Source of the DNA: Paracoccaceae bacterium
GTDB lineage: Bacteria; Pseudomonadota; Alphaproteobacteria; Rhodobacterales; Rhodobacteraceae
Direction: 5' to 3'
NCBI GenBank assembly: GCA_013042605.1
Contig: JABDPT010000262.1
Coordinates: forward strand, 1-43,601
Length of the DNA stretch: 43,601 nucleotides
Shown: positions 1-8,637 of the stretch, in pieces
Layout of the letters: the number at the start of each line of letters is the position of its first letter
Position numbering within the stretch: position 1 is the first letter of the stretch
Program-made: the position numbers and the translations under genes
Notes under the pieces: generated by a model
What the model saw: only the letters and a program-made list of their open reading frames with translations
The model's database searches: none
Told to the model about the DNA's origin: nothing

Positions 1-1357
1 CAATGTCACCCTTGCGCACATCTTCGCCCGCCGCGCGGGCGTTTGCGCCGGGCTTTACCGGCCCCTCGAAGGCGACATGTCCATCGCGAAGGGTCGTGTC
101 TTCCTCCAACACGACCGTATCGACGCCCTTGGGAAGGGCGGCACCAGTCAGGATGCGGATTGCCGCGCCGTGCGGAACCGGGCCACCGTCCCGACCGGCG
201 GCCGCCGATCCTGCGACCAGTGGCAGAACCTGCGGCCCGTCGCCGGTGGACGCGTGCGCAAAGCCGTACCCATCGACGGCAGAGTTGGGGCGGGGTGGAT
301 TGGACCTCACCGCGATATGGTCACCTGCCAACACCCGGCCCACAGCCTCGCTTAACGGAAGGGAGAGGGTCTTGACCACAGGGGCAAGGCCTGCCCGCAG
401 GGTTGCGAGTGCTTCGTCCACCGGGACCCAATCCACGCCCGGCGGCAGCGCGAAACAGTCGTTTTTAAGTCGCGGCGGCGCAATGTCCGGGGCCGCCGCC
501 CGACGCAACGCGGATTCGACCCCGACGCCCAGGATCCAGCCTTCCTCTTTCGCGACGTCCGGTGCGGCGTCGAATGCGGTGGCGAGGTCTGTCGGTGACA
601 GGCGCGAAAGGGCACGGGCCAGCACCCGCACTTGCACCTCATCCTTGATGGCCTCTGGCTCGGCGGCGCAGATGGCGTTGACCGTATCGGACAAGAGCGA
701 GGGATAGACTTCGGCCATGACGATTGCGCGGTCGGGTGTGTCAAACGGCCAGACGCAAATGTCGCGAGCGAATTGCCGGCGCAGATTGGCAAGCACCGGC
801 AGCCCAAGCAGGGCCTGCGACCCGACGGACCCGGTGGTGTAAAGCTTCCACACAGGTTGCGCGCTTGGCACGCATTCCTCGATTGCGCGCCGTTCAGGCT
901 GGTCATAGCCCGTTCTCGCGCGGCCTTTATCGGGCAGGCCGGTCAGAATTCGATCGGCGGGTCGGCCCCAGAAAGGCCCCGTTCCCGGGAACTGCGCGTT
1001 GATCTTTGCGGCGACCTCGAAACGGTTGTTGGCGTTGGAGGGTGCGTCTTCGATATTTTCTGAGAGCCAGTCCCAGATGGCAAAGGGATCGGACCGGCCT
1101 GTCAGGGCCTGTGCGAACCCCGCGGGGTATCCGAAGGGAAAGTCAAAGCCCGCAAGCACACGCTGGCCTCTCGCGACCGCGGTTTCGAATGCCGCGGCAA
1201 GAAAGGCGGCGGCCTCGTGTCGTGTGCGAAGATAGGTCGTTTCGTCCGTGCCGTTTTCATGCACCGCGATCCAGATGGCATCAGCCGAAGGGCGCTTGGG
1301 CGATGGGGCGGACCTTGCCGACCAATCAACGATGATGACCTTGTTGAAGGGCGTCAC
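1..1357 (-). CDS. Fusion protein, 3' end outside window: N-terminal MTPFNKVIIVDWSA... domain (possibly RNase H-like/DUF429-like) plus C-terminal MoeA-type molybdopterin molybdotransferase
   Basis: Own reading of the reverse strand: GTG start at 1357 overlapping the mobB TGA stop (GTGA), open frame to the window edge. N-term MTPFNKVIIVDWSARSAPSPKRPSADAIWIAV...RVLAGFDFPFGYP; C-term LSEAVGRVLAGDHIAVRSNPPRPNSAVDGYGF...GAAIRILTGAALPKGVDTVVLEEDT is MoeA-like. Confidence 0.85.
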   Translation of the reverse strand, partial: MTPFNKVIIVDWSARSAPSPKRPSADAIWIAVHENGTDETTYLRTRHEAAAFLAAAFETAVARGQRVLAGFDFPFGYPAGFAQALTGRSDPFAIWDWLSENIEDAPSNANNRFEVAAKINAQFPGTGPFWGRPADRILTGLPDKGRARTGYDQPERRAIEECVPSAQPVWKLYTTGSVGSQALLGLPVLANLRRQFARDICVWPFDTPDRAIVMAEVYPSLLSDTVNAICAAEPEAIKDEVQVRVLARALSRLSPTDLATAFDAAPDVAKEEGWILGVGVESALRRAAAPDIAPPRLKNDCFALPPGVDWVPVDEALATLRAGLAPVVKTLSLPLSEAVGRVLAGDHIAVRSNPPRPNSAVDGYGFAHASTGDGPQVLPLVAGSAAAGRDGGPVPHGAAIRILTGAALPKGVDTVVLEEDTTLRDGHVAFEGPVKPGANARAAGEDVRKGDI

Positions 1358-1848
1358 AGGCCAAGCTCCGCTGCGATGAAATCGGCGATGGCGGCGGTAT
1401 CGTTCAGGTCGAAGACGGGGCGGTCGGGGGTACCAGATCGCGTGTCGGATGCCACCGCGCGGATTGTGCTGTCCCCGGGTGCAATCAGCGCTTGCCCGGT
1501 CGCCGACCGATGCGCTTCCAGCTTGGGGTGGCTTTCGGATTTGAAACCTTCGACAAGCACAAGGTCGACCGGTGACAAGCGGGCCAGAAACTCTTCCAGC
1601 CCGGGTTCCTTCGCGCCCCGCAATTCATGCATCAGCGCCCAGCGGCGACCCGAGGTCAGCAACACTTCTTGCGCGCCGGCCTCCCGGTGGCGATAGCTGT
1701 CCTTTCCCGGCTGATCCACGTCAAAGGCGTGGTGCGCGTGTTTCACGGTCGACACGGTTAGCCCGCGGGCGGTGAATTCAGCCACCAGCCGTTCCATCAA
1801 ACCGGTCTTGCCCGAATTCTTCCACCCGACGATGCCCCAGATCTTCAT
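1354..1848 (-). CDS. mobB: Molybdopterin-guanine dinucleotide biosynthesis protein B
   Basis: MKIWGIVGWKNSGKTGLMERLVAEF P-loop and VEGFKSESHPKLE; next to mobA. Confidence 0.93.
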   Translation of the reverse strand: MKIWGIVGWKNSGKTGLMERLVAEFTARGLTVSTVKHAHHAFDVDQPGKDSYRHREAGAQEVLLTSGRRWALMHELRGAKEPGLEEFLARLSPVDLVLVEGFKSESHPKLEAHRSATGQALIAPGDSTIRAVASDTRSGTPDRPVFDLNDTAAIADFIAAELGL

Positions 1849-2468
1849 ACCGCGGCCTCGGCCAGAATGCGGCGGGCCGTTTCAAGATCTTCGGGCGTGT
1901 TCACGTTGAAGAACGGGTCACCCTTGCCGGTGTCGAAAAGGGCGGTCGCCGCACCGTGGCCATCCGTCCAGGCCACGACCTTGCGGACACCGTCCGCCAG
2001 AGCGGCGCGCAGGTCATCGCGCAAGGCAACAGGCCAGAGGCCGAAGGTCGGATGGCGGTTCTGGCCGCGTTCCGGGTCGGGTGTGGCCGCCAGCGCGAAG
2101 GGCAAAGCGTTCCCCATGGTCGCCGCTCTTAGCCGGTCGACGAGGTCATCGGGCAGAAACGGCGTGTCGGCGGCGGCGGTCACGATGCAGTCAGCCCCGC
2201 GCTCGGCCGCCCAGTCAAGACCGGCAAGCACACCGGCAAGAGGGCCGGGGAATTCATCCACGCTGTCCGCAATCACCGGAAGCCCAAGGCTGGCGAACCG
2301 GCTTTCGTCACCATTGGCGTTGATCGCCAGCCCATCGGTCTGCGGTGCAAGCCGCGCGATGACGTGGTCGAGGATGGTCTTGTCATCCAGCCTGAGAAGG
2401 CCCTTGTCGCCGCCACCCATGCGCCGCGCCAACCCGCCCGCAAGGATAACGCCGGGCGGCTTGGTCAT
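1845..2468 (-). CDS. mobA: Molybdenum cofactor guanylyltransferase
   Basis: GVILAGGLARRMGGGDKGLL nucleotidyltransferase signature; overlaps mobB and fdhD. Confidence 0.94.
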   Translation of the reverse strand: MTKPPGVILAGGLARRMGGGDKGLLRLDDKTILDHVIARLAPQTDGLAINANGDESRFASLGLPVIADSVDEFPGPLAGVLAGLDWAAERGADCIVTAAADTPFLPDDLVDRLRAATMGNALPFALAATPDPERGQNRHPTFGLWPVALRDDLRAALADGVRKVVAWTDGHGAATALFDTGKGDPFFNVNTPEDLETARRILAEAAV

Positions 2469-3349
2469 GGGCGGGCCCCCTTGCGGACGTTCTTCGCGGG
2501 TTCGTCGGCCACCCGGTCAAGCTCTGCATCGCGGACAAGGCGGTCTTCGCCTGACAGACATACGAACCGCCGCCCGCGCAGCCGGCCGACAAGCGTCAGC
2601 CCGACCTCTTGTGCGATCTCGACGCCCCAGGCCGTGAACCCGGACCGCGAGACAAGGGCGGGAATGCCCATCAATGCGGTCTTGATCACCATTTCCGAGG
2701 TAAGACGCCCGGTTGTGTAGAGGATCTTGTCATGCGCCGGGATGCCTTCCGAATGCATCCAGCCCGCAATCTTGTCGACGGCGTTATGCCGTCCAACATC
2801 TTCCATATAGCAAAGCGGGCGATCCTGCTGGCACAGCACGGTGCCGTGGATGGCCCCCGCCGTCAGGTAAAGGCTTGGCGTGCGATTGATCTTGTTGGAC
2901 AATGCATAAAGCCACGAGGTGCGCAGGTCGGCACGGGGCAGGGACACATCCTTCAGGCCTTCCATCATGTCACCAAAGACCGTTCCAACGGCACAGCCGC
3001 TCGTGCGGGTCTTCTTCCGAAGCTTTTCTTCATGCCGGGTGGTGCCATCGGTGCGCACGACGACCGTCTCGATCTCTTCGTCGAACTGAACGCCGGTGAC
3101 GGTTTCACCCTCGGCAAGCATGCCCTGGTTCTTCAGAAACCCGACAGCGAGGTATTCCGGATAGTCCCCGATCGTCATCGCGGTCACGATTTCCTGACCA
3201 TTGAGAAAGATCGTCAGGGGGCGTTCCTCGACCACGGAAATCTCGGCAGGATTACCGGCCTCATCAGTGCCCTGAACTGATCGGCTCAGGCGCGGATGAT
3301 CGGGGTTCGGCGCGATCAGATAGTCGTCGGTGATCTCTAATCTGGCCAT
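2465..3349 (-). CDS. fdhD: Formate dehydrogenase accessory sulfurtransferase FdhD
   Basis: FdhD-like core (YMEDVGRHNAVDKIAG, LYTTGRLTSEMVIKTALMGIPALVSRSGFT); next to mobAB. Confidence 0.92.
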   Translation of the reverse strand: MARLEITDDYLIAPNPDHPRLSRSVQGTDEAGNPAEISVVEERPLTIFLNGQEIVTAMTIGDYPEYLAVGFLKNQGMLAEGETVTGVQFDEEIETVVVRTDGTTRHEEKLRKKTRTSGCAVGTVFGDMMEGLKDVSLPRADLRTSWLYALSNKINRTPSLYLTAGAIHGTVLCQQDRPLCYMEDVGRHNAVDKIAGWMHSEGIPAHDKILYTTGRLTSEMVIKTALMGIPALVSRSGFTAWGVEIAQEVGLTLVGRLRGRRFVCLSGEDRLVRDAELDRVADEPAKNVRKGARP

Positions 3350-3410
3350 TTGATCCTGTCTGTTAATTCCAGTAGAGGGCAGAAATCACGAGCCACTTTA
3401 GGACGCGGCG

Positions 3411-4121
3411 ATGCCTTCCTCCAGACCCAAATCATTGTACTGGCAGGGGCTTCAGGCCGGGTCGCCCTTTCTTCTGGTCGTGGCCCCATTTGCGGTTGTC
3501 TTCGGTGTCGTGGCGACCGAGGCGGGATTAAGCGTCGTTCAGACCTTCGGTTTCTCGCTTCTTGTGATCGGCGGCGCTTCGCAATTCGCGGCTCTTCAGA
3601 TGATGGTCGAAAACGCGCCGGTCGGCATTGTCGTCGCCACCGCGCTTGCCGTGAACCTGCGCATGGCGATGTATTCGGCGTCGCTTGTCCCGTATCTGGG
3701 CGCCGCACCGATGTGGAAGCGCGTGTTCATATCCTATTTCAACGTCGACCAAACCTATGCAATCAGCGTGGCGAAATTCGAGGGTGTGCCGACGCTGAAC
3801 TTGGGCGACCGGACTGCATTCTTCTTCGGGGTTGCGACGCCGATCTTTCCGACATGGTGCGGCATGACGCTTGTCGGCGCACTGATGGGTCAGCAGATCC
3901 CCCCGGAATGGTCGCTTGAGTTCGCAGTGCCTATCGCCTTTCTTGCCGTTATCGCCCCGATGTTGAAGTCGCTGGCGCATGTCGCGGCCGCGTTGACATC
4001 CGTGGTTCTGGCCCTGGCCCTTGTCAGCCTGCCGCTGAACACCGGGCTTCTGGTGGCCGGCGTAGTGGCGATGGTAGTTGGCGCGGGGATTGAAACGCTG
4101 ATGGCGCGGCGCAGGACATGA
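3411..4121 (+). CDS. azlC: AzlC family branched-chain amino acid permease
   Basis: Multi-TM protein with AzlC-like SPFLLVVAPFAVVFGVVATEAGLS and NLRMAMYSASL; coupled to azlD. Confidence 0.88.
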   Translation: MPSSRPKSLYWQGLQAGSPFLLVVAPFAVVFGVVATEAGLSVVQTFGFSLLVIGGASQFAALQMMVENAPVGIVVATALAVNLRMAMYSASLVPYLGAAPMWKRVFISYFNVDQTYAISVAKFEGVPTLNLGDRTAFFFGVATPIFPTWCGMTLVGALMGQQIPPEWSLEFAVPIAFLAVIAPMLKSLAHVAAALTSVVLALALVSLPLNTGLLVAGVVAMVVGAGIETLMARRRT

Positions 4122-4447
4122 GCTTGGGCGATGCAGAGATATGGCTGATCATCGCCCTGGTTGCGGTTGGCACGTTTCTGATCCGCTTTTCGTTTATTGG
4201 CCTGATCGGCGACCGGCAGATGCCCGAACTGGTGTTGCGGCTTTTGCGTTACACGCCCGTCGCGGTCATTCCGGGGCTGGTTGCGCCGCTCGTGGTCTGG
4301 CCCGAGGCAACTGGCGGAAGCCTCGATCCGGTCCGGATCATAGCCGCCGCCGCCACGCTTGGTGTCGGGCTTTGGAGCAAAAGCATGATGGCGTCCATCT
4401 TCGCCGGGGCGATCGTGTTTTACGGGCTGGGCGCGCTGCTGGCTTAA
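4118..4447 (+). CDS. azlD: AzlD domain protein, partner of AzlC
   Basis: Short hydrophobic protein overlapping the azlC end (ATGA); TFLIRFSFIGL...LRYTPVAVIPGLVAP is AzlD-like. Confidence 0.85.
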   Translation: MSLGDAEIWLIIALVAVGTFLIRFSFIGLIGDRQMPELVLRLLRYTPVAVIPGLVAPLVVWPEATGGSLDPVRIIAAAATLGVGLWSKSMMASIFAGAIVFYGLGALLA

Positions 4448-5052
4448 GGCGCGCCAGCGGCGACGATCAGAACCCCATGGTTGTCATCGGCGTCGTCATC
4501 GGTCACGACACGAGTCGCGACGCCGGACCGGTTGCCGAATTCGCGTGAGATCCGGTTCGGAAAAAAGCTGGTTCGAATGTCTTCAAAGCCGGGCAGGCGC
4601 GACAAAATGGTGCTGACCGACCGCCCGCAGAATGCCTGTGGCACGGGGCCATAGCTTTCGATTTCTGCAAGTGCCAGGGCGGCCACAGCGGGCGAAACCT
4701 CAAGCTCCTGAATGCGGATGTCGTAGGTTTGTCTCGCGTGGTAATCGATATAGACCGCTTTCACGTCATCGGTGATGCCATAAAGGACGTCATTGCGTTC
4801 TGGCGCGCGCGGGTGGCGGAAGGTGCCAGCCGGATCGAACAGCGCGCGATGCGCCCCGCTGACCATCAGTGCACTATGCGCGCCTGACCCGTCGCGGGTC
4901 GCCTGTACGGTGAACAGGGTAATTTTCGGGGGACCGTCCGCGGTGAACAGCGCGCGCGTGACGTCGCTTTGCGGTGCCACGACGGATGGGGTGCTGCAGG
5001 CCGCCAAGCAGGCCAGGACACAGCTTCCAAGGGCTATCTGAAGATACCGCAT
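4444..5052 (-). CDS. Putative lipoprotein of unknown function
   Basis: MRYLQIALGSCVLACLAACSTP signal peptide with LAAC lipobox. Confidence 0.75.
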   Translation of the reverse strand: MRYLQIALGSCVLACLAACSTPSVVAPQSDVTRALFTADGPPKITLFTVQATRDGSGAHSALMVSGAHRALFDPAGTFRHPRAPERNDVLYGITDDVKAVYIDYHARQTYDIRIQELEVSPAVAALALAEIESYGPVPQAFCGRSVSTILSRLPGFEDIRTSFFPNRISREFGNRSGVATRVVTDDDADDNHGVLIVAAGAP

Positions 5053-5072
5053 GGCGCTGGCCCGTTTGAGGG

Positions 5073-5207
5073 TCAGACGGCGAAGACCGCCATGAACAAG
5101 ATGATCCCAACGATCACGATGACCGCGTATTTCGTGTAGCGCACGAAGCCGCCAAACGTCTTTTCCTGTGCGTCGATGTTCATGGTGCCGTGCTTGTGTT
5201 CGGACAT
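5073..5207 (-). CDS. aa3-type cytochrome c oxidase subunit IV (44 aa)
   Basis: Own translation (below ORF-track length cutoff): MSEHKHGTMNIDAQEKTFGGFVRYTKYAVIVIVGIILFMAVFAV*; resembles the bacterial aa3-type COX subunit IV family (HKHG..DI..QEKTF.GF, single TM). Confidence 0.85.
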   Translation of the reverse strand: MSEHKHGTMNIDAQEKTFGGFVRYTKYAVIVIVGIILFMAVFAV

Positions 5208-5298
5208 CTTACGGATCCTGATTTGGTCGTTGTTCCCGGTGAGATACGCGATTCAACTGCGGCTGTCACGGGCTGGCATGCGCGCATTCGGCCGCAGG

Positions 5299-5742
5299 TC
5301 AGGTGCCATCAAGGTCTTCGACCAGCCGAAAGCCGATGCGACGGGGTTCTTCTTGCGTGCCGGGCTTGGGGACCGCGCGCAGAATAACGCTAAGCTGGCT
5401 GACATGCTGAATAAGCTGGCTGCGCGCCCCGCTGCTGTCGGTGCCGTAAAACGTGACGATATCCGGGTCGAAATAACCGATACCTTCGATCCGAAGCACA
5501 CCGGCACCGCCATCGGTCATGCCAAGGGCGATCTCGTGTTCGGTGTCCAAAAGCTCTTCAAAGTTGCGGATATAAAGGATCAGCCGCTCATATGCCCATT
5601 CGGCGGGGCTTTTGTCGTTGCGTGACTTTCGGGCCATTTCCTTGGGCAAGGGCACCTGTTCGGGGGTCTTCGGGCTTTCCGGGTCCGTGTGAACGGCACG
5701 TCCGCAAGGGGCGTTATCGTCAGAACCTTCTGTCTTGGTCAT
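5299..5742 (-). CDS. Conserved hypothetical protein (possibly DUF6173)
   Basis: MTKTEGSDDNAPCGRAVHTD...SPAEWAYERLILYIRNFEELLDTEHEIALGM; coding-like composition. Confidence 0.65.
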   Translation of the reverse strand: MTKTEGSDDNAPCGRAVHTDPESPKTPEQVPLPKEMARKSRNDKSPAEWAYERLILYIRNFEELLDTEHEIALGMTDGGAGVLRIEGIGYFDPDIVTFYGTDSSGARSQLIQHVSQLSVILRAVPKPGTQEEPRRIGFRLVEDLDGT

Positions 5743-5745
5743 CGC

Positions 5746-6792
5746 TCACCTGATCGTTTGCCAAAGCCACGCGCCATCTTTCCGGCGTTCGCGGCGCGCC
5801 TTTCCTTGATGCCACAAGTGCATCACATGTGCCAAAGCTTCGACAAGCGCCAGCCCGTATTCCGCCGGTTTGATCGGGCGCAGGAAGATCGGCGGAAAAC
5901 ACTCGGCCGCGGTATGTGGCGTTTCCAGGAACTCTTCCAGCCGGGCCAGCGCGCCGTGGTGGTTGTCAGCCAACTGGCGCATTCGCAGGGGAAGGCCGGT
6001 AAACGGCAGCTTGTGACCCGGCAGGACAAGCTGATCTTCGGTGGCAAAGGCGGAAAGACGTTCGCAGCTTTCAAGCCATTCAGCGACCGGGTCGGCCTCG
6101 GGTTCGGTCGCGTAGACCCCGAGATTGGGCGAAATCGACGGGAGGAGTTGATCACCCCCGATCACCAGCTTTCCGTCCGTCGACCAAAAGGTCGCCTGAT
6201 CGGGCGCGTGGCCATGGCCAAAGCGGACATCCCAGTCGCGGCCACCAATCGTGATCTGGTTCCCGTCCGAAAGGCGCGTGAACCCAAGCGGCAGCGGCGC
6301 CACGCAATCGGCGAAGTTGAAGGGGCGCTCTGTCCGGCGCTGGGCCAGAACGTCAGGATCCATTCCGGCAGAAATGAAGAAGGACAGCGTTTGCTCGTTT
6401 GGAACCGGCTGTTCATCCAGCGTAAGCATGCGCGCAAAAAGCCAGGCTGTACGGGGGGTGATCAGTTCGGCGCCATGCTCTGACACGAACCAGCCGGCCA
6501 GTCCGATGTGATCGGGATGATGATGCGTGACGATCAGGCGTTTGACGGGGCGCCCCTGCAACGGACCTTTGAGCAGGTCGCCCCAGATCTCAATCGAAAC
6601 ACGGCTTCGAAAGCCGGTGTCGATTATGGTCCAGCCATCACCTTCATCGAAGGCAAAGACGTTGACGTGGTCCAGCGCCATGGGCAGCGGAAGCCTGAGC
6701 CACAGGACGCCGTCCGCAACCTCTATCGCTTCGCCCCGCGCTGGCGGGTCGGGAAAGGGGTAATGGATACGGATGCCGTCACTGTCTTTCAC
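5746..6792 (-). CDS. MBL-fold metallo-hydrolase
   Basis: VTHHHPDHIGLAGW metal-binding motif, later GHGHAPDQ and LPGHKLPF; GTG start at 6792 overlaps the upstream stop codon (GTGA). Confidence 0.85.
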   Translation of the reverse strand: MKDSDGIRIHYPFPDPPARGEAIEVADGVLWLRLPLPMALDHVNVFAFDEGDGWTIIDTGFRSRVSIEIWGDLLKGPLQGRPVKRLIVTHHHPDHIGLAGWFVSEHGAELITPRTAWLFARMLTLDEQPVPNEQTLSFFISAGMDPDVLAQRRTERPFNFADCVAPLPLGFTRLSDGNQITIGGRDWDVRFGHGHAPDQATFWSTDGKLVIGGDQLLPSISPNLGVYATEPEADPVAEWLESCERLSAFATEDQLVLPGHKLPFTGLPLRMRQLADNHHGALARLEEFLETPHTAAECFPPIFLRPIKPAEYGLALVEALAHVMHLWHQGKARRERRKDGAWLWQTIR

Positions 6793-8501
6793 GCCCCCAG
6801 CACCTCTGGCTTGATCGCAAACAGATCGGCGGCGCCGGCCTGGGCTTCGGCCAGCAAGGCGGCATGTTGGGGCAGCAAGCGGGTCACATAGGCACGACAC
6901 AGATCCGCGCGCGGGCCAGCGCCATCTTCGGCCATTGCCGCACGCAGATGGTAGTGCCCGCCAAGAACCCGGGCGAAGGCCCGCAGATACGGCACGGCCC
7001 CGGCAAACCGGTCATCCATATCGCCTTGAGCGACCATCCATTCGGTTGCCTCGCGCAGTGCCTCTGCCGCGGTCCATACCGCTTGGGCAACGTCCGGGAA
7101 GCGGGCACGCGCGGCTTCGGCCCCATCCTCGATCTCGTCGAGAAGGGCAAAGGCCGCATCGCCATCATCCATCAGTTTGCGTGACACAAGATCCATCGCC
7201 TGAATGCCGTTCGTCCCCTCGTATATCTGGGTGACGCGAACGTCACGCATAAGCTGGGCGACGCCGGTTTCCTCGATATAGCCCATTCCGCCATGCACCT
7301 GGATCGCGTCTTGCGCGACGGAGTGACCTGTATCCGTCCCAAAGGCCTTGGCGATCGGGGTCAGAAATGCGGCGCGGGCGCGCCAGCTGTCTTGTCCGGT
7401 TGCCGTTTCCATGTCGATGGCTACTGCACAGGCCAGCCCGATTGCCCGAGCGGCGAAGGTCTCGGCTCGCATTGAAACCAGCATGCGGCGCACGTCCGCA
7501 TGTTCGATGATCGTGCCAAGCGGCCGGCCGGTGCGACCCTGACGCCGATCCTTCGCGAAGCTTTCGGCGATCTGGCAACCCGCCTCGGCAACGCCGATCC
7601 CCTGCACGCCGGTGTTCAAACGGGCGTTGTTCATCATTGTGAACATCGTTGCCAGCCCTTTGTGCGGTTCACCGATCAGCCACCCTTTGGCAGCATCGAA
7701 TTCCATCACGGCGGTCGGCGATCCATGCAGGCCAAGCTTGTGTTCAAGGCTCACGACCTTCAGCGAATTCGCGGGCCCAAGCGTTCCGTCGGCGCGGGGG
7801 ATGAACTTGGGGACGAGGAACAAGCTGATCCCACGACTGCCCGACGGTGCGTCCGGCAAGCGGGCCAGCACCATGTGACAGATGTTCTCGCAGAAGTCGC
7901 TATCGCCCCAGCTGATATAAATCTTCTGTCCGCTGATCCGGTACGTTCCCTCACCATCCGGTTCCGCCCGGCTACGCAATGCGCCGACATCCGACCCTGC
8001 CTGCGGCTCGGAGAGGTTCATCGTGCCGGCCCAGTTGCCGGAAATCAGGTGCGGCAGGTAAAGCTTCTGGATGTCGGCATCGCCATGCACCTCAAGCGCG
8101 TGGATCTGTGCCTGGGTGAGCATCGGGTTCAGTTGCAGCGCCATGCACGCCCCGGCCATCATTTCGTTCACAACGATCGACAGGGTGAGAGGAAGCCCAA
8201 GCCCGCCATGTTCGGGCGGGGCGGTCACCCCGATCCAGCCCCCTTCGGAAATCGCGCGAAACCCCTCCGCAAACCCCGGCGACGTACGCACGACGCCGTT
8301 TTCCAGATGCGCCGGGCGCATGTCTCCGATGCGCTGCAGCGGGGCCAGTTTTTCGGTGGCGACCTTGCCCGCCTCGGCAAGGATCGCCGCCACGACATCA
8401 CCTTGGGCGTCGGCGAACCGGTCGGTTTCCTGAACTTTTTTGAAGTCGACCACGTGTTCCAGCACAAACCCAAACTCGGTAACCGGCGCGCGGTAGCTCA
8501 T
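6789..8501 (-). CDS. Acyl-CoA dehydrogenase, DmdC-like (3-methylmercaptopropionyl-CoA dehydrogenase family)
   Basis: Full-length ACAD: NLSEPQAGSDVGALRS, QKIYISWGD, DAIQVHGGMGYIEETGVAQLMRDVRVTQIYEGTNGIQAMDLVSRKL; about 570 aa with C-terminal extension. Confidence 0.9.
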   Translation of the reverse strand: MSYRAPVTEFGFVLEHVVDFKKVQETDRFADAQGDVVAAILAEAGKVATEKLAPLQRIGDMRPAHLENGVVRTSPGFAEGFRAISEGGWIGVTAPPEHGGLGLPLTLSIVVNEMMAGACMALQLNPMLTQAQIHALEVHGDADIQKLYLPHLISGNWAGTMNLSEPQAGSDVGALRSRAEPDGEGTYRISGQKIYISWGDSDFCENICHMVLARLPDAPSGSRGISLFLVPKFIPRADGTLGPANSLKVVSLEHKLGLHGSPTAVMEFDAAKGWLIGEPHKGLATMFTMMNNARLNTGVQGIGVAEAGCQIAESFAKDRRQGRTGRPLGTIIEHADVRRMLVSMRAETFAARAIGLACAVAIDMETATGQDSWRARAAFLTPIAKAFGTDTGHSVAQDAIQVHGGMGYIEETGVAQLMRDVRVTQIYEGTNGIQAMDLVSRKLMDDGDAAFALLDEIEDGAEAARARFPDVAQAVWTAAEALREATEWMVAQGDMDDRFAGAVPYLRAFARVLGGHYHLRAAMAEDGAGPRADLCRAYVTRLLPQHAALLAEAQAGAADLFAIKPEVLGA

Positions 8502-8637
8502 GGTCGTTCCTCCGTCCGACTTGGCAGCATGCCCGCGCTGAAGTATGCGCAGGCAAAGGCGTGTCTGTGACGGTGCGCCGGTCGGACGGGGACAGGCAAC
8601 AGGGACGCTGCGTCAAGACATGCGCGAACACCAGACA

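Noticed and set aside
3-1335. Plus-strand and frame-shifted ORFs (3..707, 632..1063, 352..906 etc.) at the left end
   Set aside because: They are Arg/Pro/Ser-rich shadows of the minus-strand MoeA-fusion gene, whose own frame gives recognisable protein motifs.
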